Assembly (NCBI GenBank): GCA_964498075.1
Contig: CAZCGA010000100.1
Location: 1-24,801, forward strand
Length of the DNA stretch: 24,801 bases
Direction: 5' to 3'
DNA from: CAZCGA01 sp964498075
GTDB lineage: Bacteria; Desulfobacterota; Binatia; HRBIN30
Shown: piece after piece, positions 1 through 7,120 of the stretch
Numbering within the stretch: the stretch's first letter is position 1
Layout: the number at the start of each line of letters is the position of its first letter
Notes under the pieces: generated by a model
The model's input: only the letters and a program-made list of their open reading frames with translations
What the model was told of the DNA's origin: nothing
Databases searched by the model: none
Position numbers and translations under genes: made by a program

Positions 1-2
1 GC

Positions 3-539
3 TTCACCTTCGGCACGCCGGCCGAGATCGCCGAGCACGTGCGCAACTACAAGGACGCCATCAAACGCTGCAAGCAACCGGTCGGCGCCTACATCAACGA
101 CAACATCGCGGTCACTACCAACATGTTCTGCCTCGAAGACGGCGACGCGGCGCGCCATCTCTACGCCGGCGCCAAGGTGGAGCGCTTCACCGAATACTTC
201 TTCAAGTGGCTCGACTCGATTCCGCGTCCGAAGGGTCTGCCGAAAGAAGGACCGATTGGGCCGTTGCCGCCGGCCACACCGGAGCAGCTGCAGGCCGGAC
301 TCGCCGTGGGCGGGCGTCAGATCGGCTCGCCCGACGAGATCAGCAAGGTGATCCAGATGTACGAGGACATCGGCGTCGACCAGCTCATCTACGCGCCGCT
401 GACACTCACCCTGGATCAAAAGCACGTCCTGCGCTCGATCGAAACCTTCGGCAAACACGTGTTGCCGAAGTTCGACAAGGATCCCGTCCACAGCACGACG
501 CGGCAGCGCGAGGCGCAGCTTGCGGCCCAGGCGGCGTGA
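3..539 (+). CDS. LLM-class flavin-dependent oxidoreductase (5' partial)
   Basis: C-terminal part of a luciferase-like (bacterial luciferase/F420 or FMN-dependent) oxidoreductase. The frame is open from base 3 and runs off the left edge, so the GTG at 39 is probably not the real start: the upstream residues FTFGTPAEIAEHVRNYKDAI are typical of the family. The segment SPDEISKVIQMYEDIGVDQL followed by an FGKHVLPKF-type terminal helix matches the C-terminal TIM-barrel end of LLM enzymes, which use reduced flavin and O2 to hydroxylate or cleave small organics. About 179 residues are visible of a usual 350-400. The stop lies 18 nt before the aldehyde dehydrogenase, consistent with co-transcription and a role in the first oxidation step of the catabolic cluster. 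The substrate and the flavin preference cannot be seen. Confidence 0.85.
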   Translation, partial: FTFGTPAEIAEHVRNYKDAIKRCKQPVGAYINDNIAVTTNMFCLEDGDAARHLYAGAKVERFTEYFFKWLDSIPRPKGLPKEGPIGPLPPATPEQLQAGLAVGGRQIGSPDEISKVIQMYEDIGVDQLIYAPLTLTLDQKHVLRSIETFGKHVLPKFDKDPVHSTTRQREAQLAAQAA

Positions 540-557
540 GGGCAATAACGAAGCGCA

Positions 558-2021
558 ATGAGCGCACCCGTCTTCGACAAGGTGCTGATCGGCGGCCGGT
601 GGGTGACCGCCGCCCACGGCACCTACCAGATCACCAACCCCGCCACCGAGGAGCCCGCGGGATACGCGCCGGAATGCTCCGTGGAGCAGGCGCGCGCCGC
701 CGCACGGGCGGCGCGCGCGGCGTTCGAGCACGGGCCGTGGTGCACGATGAGTGGCGCCGAGCGCGGTGCGCTGCTGCGTCAGGCGGCGGAGAAGTTTAGG
801 GCCGAGATGGACGGCCTCATCGAGCTGACCATTGCCGAGACCGGGGCGCTCAAGCATGTGGCCGTCTCCCAACAAGTCGGCGCCGTCGCACTGCGGTTGG
901 CGAAGAACGCGGAGCTCGCGGGCGCACCGGTGGAAGAAGCCCTGCCGCCACGCGAGCTGATGGGTCCGGGTGCCCGCGGCCTCGCCGCGGGCCTGGTCGT
1001 GCGCGAGCCGATCGGCGTCGTCGCCTGCATCACGCCGTTCAACTTTCCGATGACCAACTGCGCCGGCAAGATCGGCCCGGCGCTGGCCTGCGGCAACACC
1101 GTCGTGGTGAAGCCGGCGCCGGTCGATCCGCTCGGCGTTGCCGAGCTGTGCCGCATCGTCGACTCGGTGTTGCCGCCCGGTGTCGTCAACTTCGTCTGCG
1201 GCTCCGGCCCCGACATCGGCGAAGCGCTCACCACGTCGCCTGACGTCGACATGATCTCATTCACCGGCAGCACCGTCGTGGGGCGCACGATCCAGGAAGG
1301 TGCGGCGCCACGGCTGAAGCGCACGCTGATGGAGCTGGGGGGCAAGTCGGCGACCATCGTCTTCGCCGACGCCGATCTCGCCAAGGCGCTCGCCAACCTC
1401 ATGCAAGTGTGGACCTTCCACAGCGGGCAGATCTGCATCGCCGGCACGCGGGCGCTCATCGAACAGTCGGTCTACGGCGAGCTTATCGAGAAGCTCGCCG
1501 CCGCCGGGCCGCAGCTCAAGATCGGCGACCCGCACGAGGCCGGTGTCGTCGTCGGCCCACTCGTTTCGGCGGCGCAGCGCCACCGCGTCGAGCGTTTCAT
1601 TGCCCAAGGGCTCGCCGAAGGCGCGCGGCTCGCCTGCGGCGGCAAGCGCCCGGCGCATCCACCGCGCGGCTACTACATCGAGCCGACGCTGTTCGCCGAC
1701 GCCCGCAACGACATGGTGGTCGCGCGCGAAGAGATCTTCGGTCCGGTGATTACCGCGCTGCCGTTCCGTGACGAGGCGGAAGCGGTGGCGCTCGCCAACG
1801 ACTCCGACTACGGACTCTACGGCTACATCTGGACCAGCGATACGGCGCGTGGCCTGCGGGTCGCGCGGCAGCTGCGCACCGGGACGGTGCAGATCAACGG
1901 CGGACCGATGAACCCGGACGCGCCGTTCGGCGGCTACAAGCAAAGCGGCATCGGCCGCGACGGCGGGCGTTACGCGCTCAATACGTACAGCGAGCTCAAG
2001 TACATCGGTTTCACGGCATGA
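558..2021 (+). CDS. Aldehyde dehydrogenase (NAD(P)+-dependent)
   Basis: A complete 487-aa aldehyde dehydrogenase, the usual length, oxidising an aldehyde to its acid. Visible family landmarks, in order: the TPFNFPM cofactor-loop motif, the Rossmann motif FTGSTVVG, the general-base Glu in ELGGK (about E259), the nucleophile Cys in SGQICIAG (about C293), EEIFGPV near the C-terminal third, and the end motif PFGGYKQSGIGRDGG. All catalytic residues are present. The ATG at 558 has no strong Shine-Dalgarno but is 18 nt after the LLM gene stop, so translation may be coupled. Its place between a monooxygenase and amidohydrolase/alcohol dehydrogenase genes suggests it removes an aldehyde made in the same pathway. 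The exact subfamily is not assigned. Confidence 0.95.
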   Translation: MSAPVFDKVLIGGRWVTAAHGTYQITNPATEEPAGYAPECSVEQARAAARAARAAFEHGPWCTMSGAERGALLRQAAEKFRAEMDGLIELTIAETGALKHVAVSQQVGAVALRLAKNAELAGAPVEEALPPRELMGPGARGLAAGLVVREPIGVVACITPFNFPMTNCAGKIGPALACGNTVVVKPAPVDPLGVAELCRIVDSVLPPGVVNFVCGSGPDIGEALTTSPDVDMISFTGSTVVGRTIQEGAAPRLKRTLMELGGKSATIVFADADLAKALANLMQVWTFHSGQICIAGTRALIEQSVYGELIEKLAAAGPQLKIGDPHEAGVVVGPLVSAAQRHRVERFIAQGLAEGARLACGGKRPAHPPRGYYIEPTLFADARNDMVVAREEIFGPVITALPFRDEAEAVALANDSDYGLYGYIWTSDTARGLRVARQLRTGTVQINGGPMNPDAPFGGYKQSGIGRDGGRYALNTYSELKYIGFTA

Positions 2022-2195
2022 CAGACTATCGCCTTTCTCCGAACCAGCCCTTCGAGACGCCGCCAAAGGAAGGCGGCTCCTCAGGGCGAACGGGAAATTC
2101 CTTGGCGATCAATTTCAATACCGTTCGGGCTGAGGAGGCCCCGTCTTCTCAGGGGCCGTCTCGAAGCCCTGCTTGCAGTCACACGAGGGGGTAGC
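2022..2195. other. Intergenic spacer holding palindromic element copy 1
   Basis: This 174-base spacer between the aldehyde dehydrogenase and the first amidohydrolase is almost entirely taken up by the 117-bp inverted repeat at 2050-2166. A purine-rich Shine-Dalgarno-like run (GAGGGGG) precedes the ATG at 2196. Confidence 0.7.
2050..2166. repeat. 117-bp cloverleaf-like palindromic element, copy 1
   Basis: The ends are perfect inverted repeats, CTTCGAGACG and CGTCTCGAAG apart from one base. Inside are a left arm GCCGCC/GGCGGC, a central stem CTCCTCAG...GAACGG pairing with CCGTTCG..CTGAGGAG, and a right arm GCCCC/GGGGC. The predicted fold is therefore an outer stem, two side hairpins and a central hairpin. 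The reverse complement of 13242-13358 has the same length and the same order of arms. The loops differ between the copies while the stems are kept. This looks like a REP/MITE-type interspersed element. Confidence 0.8.
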
Positions 2196-2456
2196 ATGGC
2201 TTTCGACACGATCATCAAGGGCGGGCGCGTGGTGGACGGCTCCGGCTTGCCGGTGCGGACCGCGGACGTCGGCATCAAGAACGGGCTCATCACCGACATT
2301 GGCCGCCTCTCGGGTGCGAAGCGCGAAATCAAGGCCGACGGCCTGGTGGTCATGCCGGGCATCGTCGATGCGCACACTCACTACGATCCGCAACTGAGCT
2401 TCGAGCCGTTCGGCACCTCGTCGTGCTTCCATGGCGTCACCTCGGTCGTCGCCGGC
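2196..2456 (+). CDS. N-acyl-D-amino-acid deacylase-type amidohydrolase, 5' part (cut by scaffold gap)
   Basis: First 87 codons of a D-aminoacylase/dihydroorotase-like amidohydrolase. ATG 2196 follows GAGGGGGTAGC. The N-terminal beta-sandwich start (IIKGGRVVDGSG) and the metal-binding HxH in DAHTHYDPQ (H60, H62) are visible. The sequence breaks at GVTSVVAG, right at the N run. The continuation NCGYSIAP is found at 2641 after a second copy of the same 42 bases, so removing 184 bases (2457-2640) restores one frame of 569 residues, the normal family length. The break is therefore most likely an assembly fault, not a real truncation. A paralogue sits at 20873-22564. Confidence 0.85.
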
Positions 2457-2466
2457 NNNNNNNNNN
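2457..2466. other. Scaffold gap (10 Ns)
   Basis: Ten undetermined bases inside the amidohydrolase gene. They join two contigs whose true overlap appears to be the 42-base duplication at 2415-2456 and 2599-2640. Confidence 1.
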
Positions 2467-2598
2467 CTCTACTGGCTGGTGGTCGCCGCCGTGCTGAACA
2501 GCGTCGTGTCGCTCTACTACTACGCACGCGTCGTGAAGATGATGTTCCTCGACCAGCCACAGAGCGACGACCCGCAGGTGACCTTCGAGGGCCACGCG
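2467..2598 (+). other. Chimeric insert, NADH-quinone oxidoreductase subunit N-like (nuoN) fragment
   Basis: In the frame of the downstream amidohydrolase these bases encode a hydrophobic stretch with VLNSVVSLYYYARVVKMMFL, the pattern of a late transmembrane segment of NuoN/antiporter-like complex I subunits, where SLYYYLRV is a hallmark. It has no place in an amidohydrolase. It is followed by DQPQSDDPQVTFEGHA and then the duplicated 42 bases. The exact breakpoint lies somewhere in about 2554-2598, and part of that stretch resembles the amidohydrolase's own DPQLSFE. I read it as a chimeric contig end next to the gap. Automatic callers would report a fusion protein here. Confidence 0.75.
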
Positions 2599-4089
2599 AC
2601 CTCGTCGTGCTTCCATGGCGTCACCTCGGTCGTCGCCGGCAACTGCGGCTACTCGATCGCGCCGTGCGCCTCCAAGGACCATGACTGGCTGACGGCGCTG
2701 TTCGCAAAGGTCGAAGGGATGACGCCGAGCGTGCTGCGCGCAGGGCTGCCGTGGGATTGGGACAGCTTCCCGTCGTTCCTCGAAGCGCTCGACAAGCGCC
2801 TCGGGATCAACCTCGCGGTGTATGTCGGGCATTCCGCGATCCGCCGCTACGTCATGGGCGAGGCGGCGTCGGAGCGCGCCGCCACCGCCGACGAGATCGA
2901 GCGCATGAAGCGCCTGGTACGCGAGGCCATGGCAGCAGGCGCTGCCGGCTTCTCGTCGTCCAACGGACCGACGCACGTCGATCAGTTCAAGCGCCCGGTG
3001 CCGTCGCGCCACGGCAGCTTCGACGAAGTGCTGGAGCTGGCGGAGGCGGCCGGTGAAGGCGGCGCCGGGAGCATCGCGTATCTGCCGGAGTCGGCCCCAC
3101 AAGGCGTCGACGCGCGCGACCGCGCCCGCCTGATCCAGCTGGCGCATCGCTCGGGCCTTCCCATCGTCATCCAAGGCATGGGCTACCGCCCCGGAAACCG
3201 CCAGCTGTGGGATGATCAGACGAAGTTCCTGGGCGAGGCGCGCGCCCAAGGTGCGGCCATCTACTCGATGCTCCGCACGCAGCCGTTCATGCGGCCGTTC
3301 AACTGGCGTCGAGGTACCTCGCTCTTCGAGGGCGTCTTCCACTGGCGCGATCTCGCGGAGCAGACGCCCGAGCAACGTCTGGCCGCGCTGCGCGACCCTG
3401 CGCTGCGTGAGAAGCTGCGCTCGGGCATCGACAGCCCGAACAAGGACCCGAGCAAAGGTTCGACGCTGCCGATGCCGGCAATGACCGCGATCTTCGTGGA
3501 CCACTCGGCGTCGGATCGGAAGGCCGCCGGCAAGAGCCTGGCGCAGCTGGCGCAAGAACGCGGTGTGCACCCCGCCGACGTGATGTGCGACCTCTCCGTC
3601 GCCGACAAGCTGGAGACCCAGTTCATGTGGAACAGCGAGGCGGCGCCATGGATCGAAGCCAACGCCGAAGCGCAGCGCAACATGCACATGATCATCGGCA
3701 CCGGCGACGGCGGCGCGCACGCCGACCGCGACGACGGCGCCGAGTGGTCGACGTACTTCATTCACACGTGGCTGCTCGAACGCGAGCAGTTCCCGCTCGA
3801 GGACGGCATTCGCCGCATCACGCACATCCCGGCCATGATCACCGGCCTCAAAGGACGCGGCCTGCTGGCGCGCGGCTATCACGCCGACGTCATGATGTTC
3901 GATCCGGCGCGCCTGGCGCTCGGCAAGAAGTCGCTGGTGCGCGACATGCCCGGCGGCGAGGAGCGCTGGCAGGTGGCCTGCGAAGGCGTGGTGCGCGTGA
4001 TGGTCAACGGCGAGGTCATCGTCGAGAACAACAAGCTCACCGGCACCCGGCCCGGCCGCGTGCTGCGCGTCGGCAACCCGACCAACTGA
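2599..4089 (+). CDS. N-acyl-D-amino-acid deacylase-type amidohydrolase, main part
   Basis: The remainder of the amidohydrolase that begins at 2196; bases 2599-2640 duplicate 2415-2456. It carries the GNCGYSIAP motif with the conserved Cys (C89 in the repaired protein), the VGHSAIRRYVMG segment, GFSSSNGPTHVDQ, the metal-site Asp in GTGDGGAHAD, and a C-terminal return to the beta-sandwich (ADVMMFDPARL...VMVNGEVIVENN). Members hydrolyse N-acyl-D-amino acids or related amides and cyclic ureides in the cytoplasm with Zn. The repaired 569 residues are full length. It lies 62 nt upstream of the Zn-alcohol dehydrogenase in the same direction. The substrate is uncertain; many uncultured bacteria carry several paralogues in catabolic clusters. 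Confidence 0.88.
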   Translation, partial: TSSCFHGVTSVVAGNCGYSIAPCASKDHDWLTALFAKVEGMTPSVLRAGLPWDWDSFPSFLEALDKRLGINLAVYVGHSAIRRYVMGEAASERAATADEIERMKRLVREAMAAGAAGFSSSNGPTHVDQFKRPVPSRHGSFDEVLELAEAAGEGGAGSIAYLPESAPQGVDARDRARLIQLAHRSGLPIVIQGMGYRPGNRQLWDDQTKFLGEARAQGAAIYSMLRTQPFMRPFNWRRGTSLFEGVFHWRDLAEQTPEQRLAALRDPALREKLRSGIDSPNKDPSKGSTLPMPAMTAIFVDHSASDRKAAGKSLAQLAQERGVHPADVMCDLSVADKLETQFMWNSEAAPWIEANAEAQRNMHMIIGTGDGGAHADRDDGAEWSTYFIHTWLLEREQFPLEDGIRRITHIPAMITGLKGRGLLARGYHADVMMFDPARLALGKKSLVRDMPGGEERWQVACEGVVRVMVNGEVIVENNKLTGTRPGRVLRVGNPTN

Positions 4090-4151
4090 GCGACTTCTAT
4101 GTCTCCAATCACTGAGCCGATCCCCGATCCCGGAACCCCGAACCCCGTCCT

Positions 4152-5270
4152 ATGAAAGCCGCCGTCTTCTACGCCGTCGACAAGCCGGTTCGGATCGAAG
4201 AGGTCCAGCTGAAGGACCCGGGCCCGGGGGAAGTCCGCGTCGCGCTCAAGGCGGCCGGGCTCTGCCACTCCGACCTCAGCGTCATCGACGGAACGATTCC
4301 GTATCCGACGCCCGTGGTGCTCGGACACGAAGGCGCCGGCGTCATCGACGCGGTGGGTGCGGGCGTGACGTCGGTGAAGGAAGGCGACACGGTCATCGTC
4401 TCGACGCTGTCGCATTGTGGCCGCTGCCCGGCGTGTGAGGTGGGCAAGCCGACGCAATGCAAGAACGCGCCGAGCCCGAAAGACGCGCGCCCATTCACCG
4501 TCGGCGGCAAGCCGGCGTTCCAGTTCGCCAACGCTTCGGTGTTCGCCGAGCGCACCGTCGTCCGCGAGCAGGGCGCCATCCCGATCGATGCGCGCGTACC
4601 GTTCGATCGCGCCTGCCTCATCGGTTGCGGCATCATGACCGGTTTTGGCGCGGTGATTAACCGGGCCCGCGTCGAGACCGGTGCGACCATGGCGGTGTTC
4701 GGGGTCGGTGGCATCGGCCTCAATTGCGTGCAAGGCGGCGTGCTGGCCGGCGCGTCGAAAATTATCGCAGTCGACGTGATGCCGCAGAAGCTGGAGTGGG
4801 CGAAGCGCTTCGGCGCCACACACACCATCGACAGCTCGAAGGACGATCCGGTCGCCGCCATCAAAGACCTCACCGGCGGCGGCGCCGAGTACACCTTCGA
4901 GGCCGTCGGCAACATTGCCGTGATCAAACAGGCACTGGAAGCGCTCGGGCCCGGCGGCGCACTGACCATCGTCGGCGTGCCGAAGATGGGCACGAGCTTC
5001 GACTTCGTGGTCCATGCACTGTACCAGAACAAGTCGATCCTGGGCTGCCGCTACGGCACGGCGCGGCCGCGCGTCGACTTCCCGATGTTGGCGGACCTGT
5101 ACCTCGGCGGCCGGCTCAAGATTGACGAGCTGATCACTCGGCACTATGCGCTGGAGGAGTTCGACACGGCGTTGGACGATCTCCGGCAAGGCCATTTGGC
5201 GCGCGGCGTATTCGATCTCCGGTTCCCTCTCCCTCGGGGAGAGGGTCAGGGTGAGGGAGCAAAGCGTTAG
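4152..5270 (+). CDS. Zn-dependent alcohol dehydrogenase (MDR superfamily)
   Basis: A 372-aa medium-chain Zn alcohol dehydrogenase, oxidising an alcohol to an aldehyde or ketone with NAD(P)+. Catalytic Zn ligands: C38 in GLCHSD, H59/E60 in GHEGAG, and C159 in LIGCGIMTG. Structural Zn lobe: C89, C92, C95 and C103 in CGRCPACEVGKPTQC. The nucleotide-binding motif GVGGIG is at about 184-189. The overall layout resembles class III-type ADHs. Oddity: the natural family end seems to be near GVFDLR, and the last roughly 14 residues (FPLPRGEGQGEGAKR) are encoded by a palindromic repeat that has invaded the 3' end. It probably works with the aldehyde dehydrogenase at 558-2021. There is no clear Shine-Dalgarno at the ATG. 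Confidence 0.93.
   Translation: MKAAVFYAVDKPVRIEEVQLKDPGPGEVRVALKAAGLCHSDLSVIDGTIPYPTPVVLGHEGAGVIDAVGAGVTSVKEGDTVIVSTLSHCGRCPACEVGKPTQCKNAPSPKDARPFTVGGKPAFQFANASVFAERTVVREQGAIPIDARVPFDRACLIGCGIMTGFGAVINRARVETGATMAVFGVGGIGLNCVQGGVLAGASKIIAVDVMPQKLEWAKRFGATHTIDSSKDDPVAAIKDLTGGGAEYTFEAVGNIAVIKQALEALGPGGALTIVGVPKMGTSFDFVVHALYQNKSILGCRYGTARPRVDFPMLADLYLGGRLKIDELITRHYALEEFDTALDDLRQGHLARGVFDLRFPLPRGEGQGEGAKR
5225..5257 (+). repeat. G/C-rich hairpin repeat, left copy (inside ADH 3' end)
   Basis: Contains CCCTCTCCCTCGGGGAGAGG followed by GTCAGGGTGAGGG. It forms a hairpin and is an approximate reverse complement of 5293-5336. It is translated as the ADH C-terminal tail. Confidence 0.75.
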
Positions 5271-5292
5271 ACGCGGCGGCGCGATTGAACAG

Positions 5293-5336
5293 CCCTCACC
5301 CCGGCCCTCTCCCAAGGGGAGAAGAGCAGGGATGAG
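5293..5336 (-). repeat. G/C-rich hairpin repeat, right copy
   Basis: CCCTCACCCCGGCCCTCTCC followed by CAAGGGGAGAAGAG. This is the inverted partner of 5225-5257; together they could fold into one long stem or two hairpins between the ADH and amidohydrolase_2 genes. The family is of the abundant interspersed type seen in environmental genomes. Confidence 0.7.
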
Positions 5337-5346
5337 AGAAAGACAC

Positions 5347-5352
5347 AGGAGG
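5347..5352 (+). promoter_or_regulatory. Strong Shine-Dalgarno AGGAGG
   Basis: Perfect AGGAGG, 7 nt before ATG 5360. It fixes the start of the amidohydrolase_2 gene. Confidence 0.85.
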
Positions 5353-5359
5353 ACGCATC

Positions 5360-6430
5360 ATGGGTCGATTTGGGCATCACGTGATCGATGCAGACGGGCA
5401 CGGGGGTGATCTGCCGAACTGGCAGGAGCGCATTCCGCAACAGTTTCAACCGAAGTGGGCCGAGCGGCGCGAGCGCATCAAGAAGCAGTTCGCCAACCTG
5501 CCGGGCGTCGGCGTGAAGACTACACAAGGCAAGGCGAAGCTGGACAGCCTCGAACGCCCGGGGATGACCGACCCGAAGTCGCGCATCGGAGACATGGACC
5601 TCGAGGGCATCGACCAGACGATCATGTTTCCCGGCGGCGCCGGCGAAGAGTGGGCCGGTCTCGACCGCGACTTCGCCGTCGCCTTGTGCCGCACCCTCAA
5701 CAACTGCCGCGCCGAGTACACGCGATTCAGTCCCAAGCGGCTCATGTCGGTCGCCAAGCTCCCAATGATCGATCCCGACGCGGCGGCCGCCGAGCTGCGA
5801 CGCGCGGTGAGCGAGCTCGGTATGGTCGGCATGGTGACCCCGCAGCATGTCCGCGACAAGAACCTCGATCACCCCAGCTTCGACGTGGTGTGGCGCGAAG
5901 CCGAGCGGCTCGACGTCGCTGTCTGTGTCCACGGCGGCGGCCAAGCCATCGACCAAGTACCGATCGGTGTCGATCGCTTCGCGACGCGGCTGGAAACCCA
6001 CGCCTTCACCCATCCGGTCGGACAGATGCTTGCGGTGATGTCGTTCACCGTCGGCGGCATTCTGCACCGCTTCCCGAAGCTGCGGGTTGCGTTCCTCGAA
6101 GCCAACGTCGGTTGGCTGCCCTTTTGGCTGGACCGTCTCGATGAGCACTGGGAGCTCACCCCCGAGCAGGCGCCGCAGATCGATCGCAAGCCGAGCGAGT
6201 ACTTTCTCTCGGGGCGGTGCTTCATCGGCTGCGATCCCGACGAGCGGCAGATCCCCAACGTGATCAAGTCGCTCGGTGAGGACGTCGTCGTGTACGCCTC
6301 CGATTACTGCCACTGGGACTGCAGCTTCCCCGACACCGTGAAGATCATCGAGGAGCGCACCGACCTCTCCGGGCTCAGCAAGGAGCACATCTTCGACAAA
6401 AACCCGGCGCGGCTCTACGCCCTTTCGTAG
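5360..6430 (+). CDS. Amidohydrolase family 2 metal-dependent hydrolase
   Basis: A 356-aa amidohydrolase_2 (ACMSD-like TIM barrel) protein. It starts with the HVIDADGHGGD form of the N-terminal metal motif (D10-A-D-G-H14), has the mid-barrel VCVHGGGQAID (metal-ligand His), and ends with YASDYCHWDCSFPDTV, the family's conserved Asp followed by His-Trp-Asp, and a terminal NPARLYAL. Family members decarboxylate or hydrolyse aromatic acids and ring-opened intermediates; the reaction here cannot be fixed. The start is supported by AGGAGG 7 nt upstream. It follows the ADH after a repeat-filled spacer and precedes an isochorismatase-fold gene by 25 nt, so it is likely part of the same transcription unit. 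Confidence 0.9.
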   Translation: MGRFGHHVIDADGHGGDLPNWQERIPQQFQPKWAERRERIKKQFANLPGVGVKTTQGKAKLDSLERPGMTDPKSRIGDMDLEGIDQTIMFPGGAGEEWAGLDRDFAVALCRTLNNCRAEYTRFSPKRLMSVAKLPMIDPDAAAAELRRAVSELGMVGMVTPQHVRDKNLDHPSFDVVWREAERLDVAVCVHGGGQAIDQVPIGVDRFATRLETHAFTHPVGQMLAVMSFTVGGILHRFPKLRVAFLEANVGWLPFWLDRLDEHWELTPEQAPQIDRKPSEYFLSGRCFIGCDPDERQIPNVIKSLGEDVVVYASDYCHWDCSFPDTVKIIEERTDLSGLSKEHIFDKNPARLYALS

Positions 6431-6455
6431 GGAAAGCGGCGGCGGTTGCATTCGA

Positions 6456-7076
6456 ATGCCTGTTGATCTGAAGGAGATCCTCTCGCCCAAGGGCTGCGCG
6501 CTGCTGCTGATGGAGTGCCAGGAGGGCATCATCGGCGCGGGCGGCGGGCGGCTCAGCGCGCTGGGCGATGCGGTGACGCGCCACGGCACGGTGCAGCACA
6601 TCCGGCGCCTCCTGCAGGCGGCGCGCGCGGCGAAGATTCCCGTCTTCTACCTCACCGTGGCGCGGCGCGCCGACAGCGGCGGCTCCACCGCCAACTGCCT
6701 GCTGCTGGCGCTCGGGCGCAAGGGCACGCCGCTGCTCCCCGGTTCGCCGCAGCACGCCGTGGTGTCGGCATTGGCGCCGCAGGATGGCGACTACATGGTC
6801 AATCGCTTCCACGGCATTTCCCCCTTTCACGGCACCGAGCTCGATCAGCTGCTCCGCAACCTCGGCGTGCGCACGGTGGTGGCGACCGGCGTGTCGGTCA
6901 ACGTCGGCGTCACCGGCCTGACCATCGAAGCGGTAAATTGCGGATATCAGGTGGTCATCCCGCGGGAAGCCGTGACCGGGACGCCGGACGCCTACGTCGA
7001 CGGCGTCTTCGAGCACACGCTCCGCCTGCTCGCGACCGTCGCGACGGTAGACCAGGTCGTCGCCGCGTGGCAGTAA
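6456..7076 (+). CDS. Isochorismatase-fold (cysteine hydrolase family) protein lacking the catalytic Cys
   Basis: A 206-aa protein of the isochorismatase-like hydrolase fold. The first-strand motif reads LLLMECQEG, with E20 where the triad Asp normally is. The central Lys position is in VNRFHGISPF (R117), and the nucleophile motif TGVSVNVGVTGLTIEA has G151 where most cysteine hydrolases have Cys. Thus the usual Asp-Lys-Cys triad appears as Glu-Arg-Gly. True isochorismatases (EntB/PhzD type) also lack the Cys, so the protein may catalyse a non-amidase reaction or be non-catalytic. It lies 25 nt after amidohydrolase_2 and upstream of the SDR. The overall fold call is firm; the activity is open. 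Confidence 0.85.
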   Translation: MPVDLKEILSPKGCALLLMECQEGIIGAGGGRLSALGDAVTRHGTVQHIRRLLQAARAAKIPVFYLTVARRADSGGSTANCLLLALGRKGTPLLPGSPQHAVVSALAPQDGDYMVNRFHGISPFHGTELDQLLRNLGVRTVVATGVSVNVGVTGLTIEAVNCGYQVVIPREAVTGTPDAYVDGVFEHTLRLLATVATVDQVVAAWQ

Positions 7077-7110
7077 GATCGTGAGTCGGGCTCGTAGAAG
7101 ACGGCTTGCG

Positions 7111-7114
7111 GGAG
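7111..7114 (+). promoter_or_regulatory. Shine-Dalgarno GGAG choosing ATG 7121
   Basis: GGAG, 6 nt before ATG 7121. It supports that start over the in-frame TTG at 7106. Confidence 0.6.
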
Positions 7115-7120
7115 AAAGAG

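Noticed and set aside
2467..4089. A real NuoN-amidohydrolase fusion protein
   Set aside because: It abuts a run of Ns and a perfect 42-base duplication, and the normal protein is restored by removing 184 bases; an assembly fault explains all of it.
2437..5315. Two long minus-strand open frames (about 480 codons each) opposite the amidohydrolase and ADH genes
   Set aside because: They are low-complexity Arg/Ala/Val-rich shadows of clearly conserved + strand enzymes.
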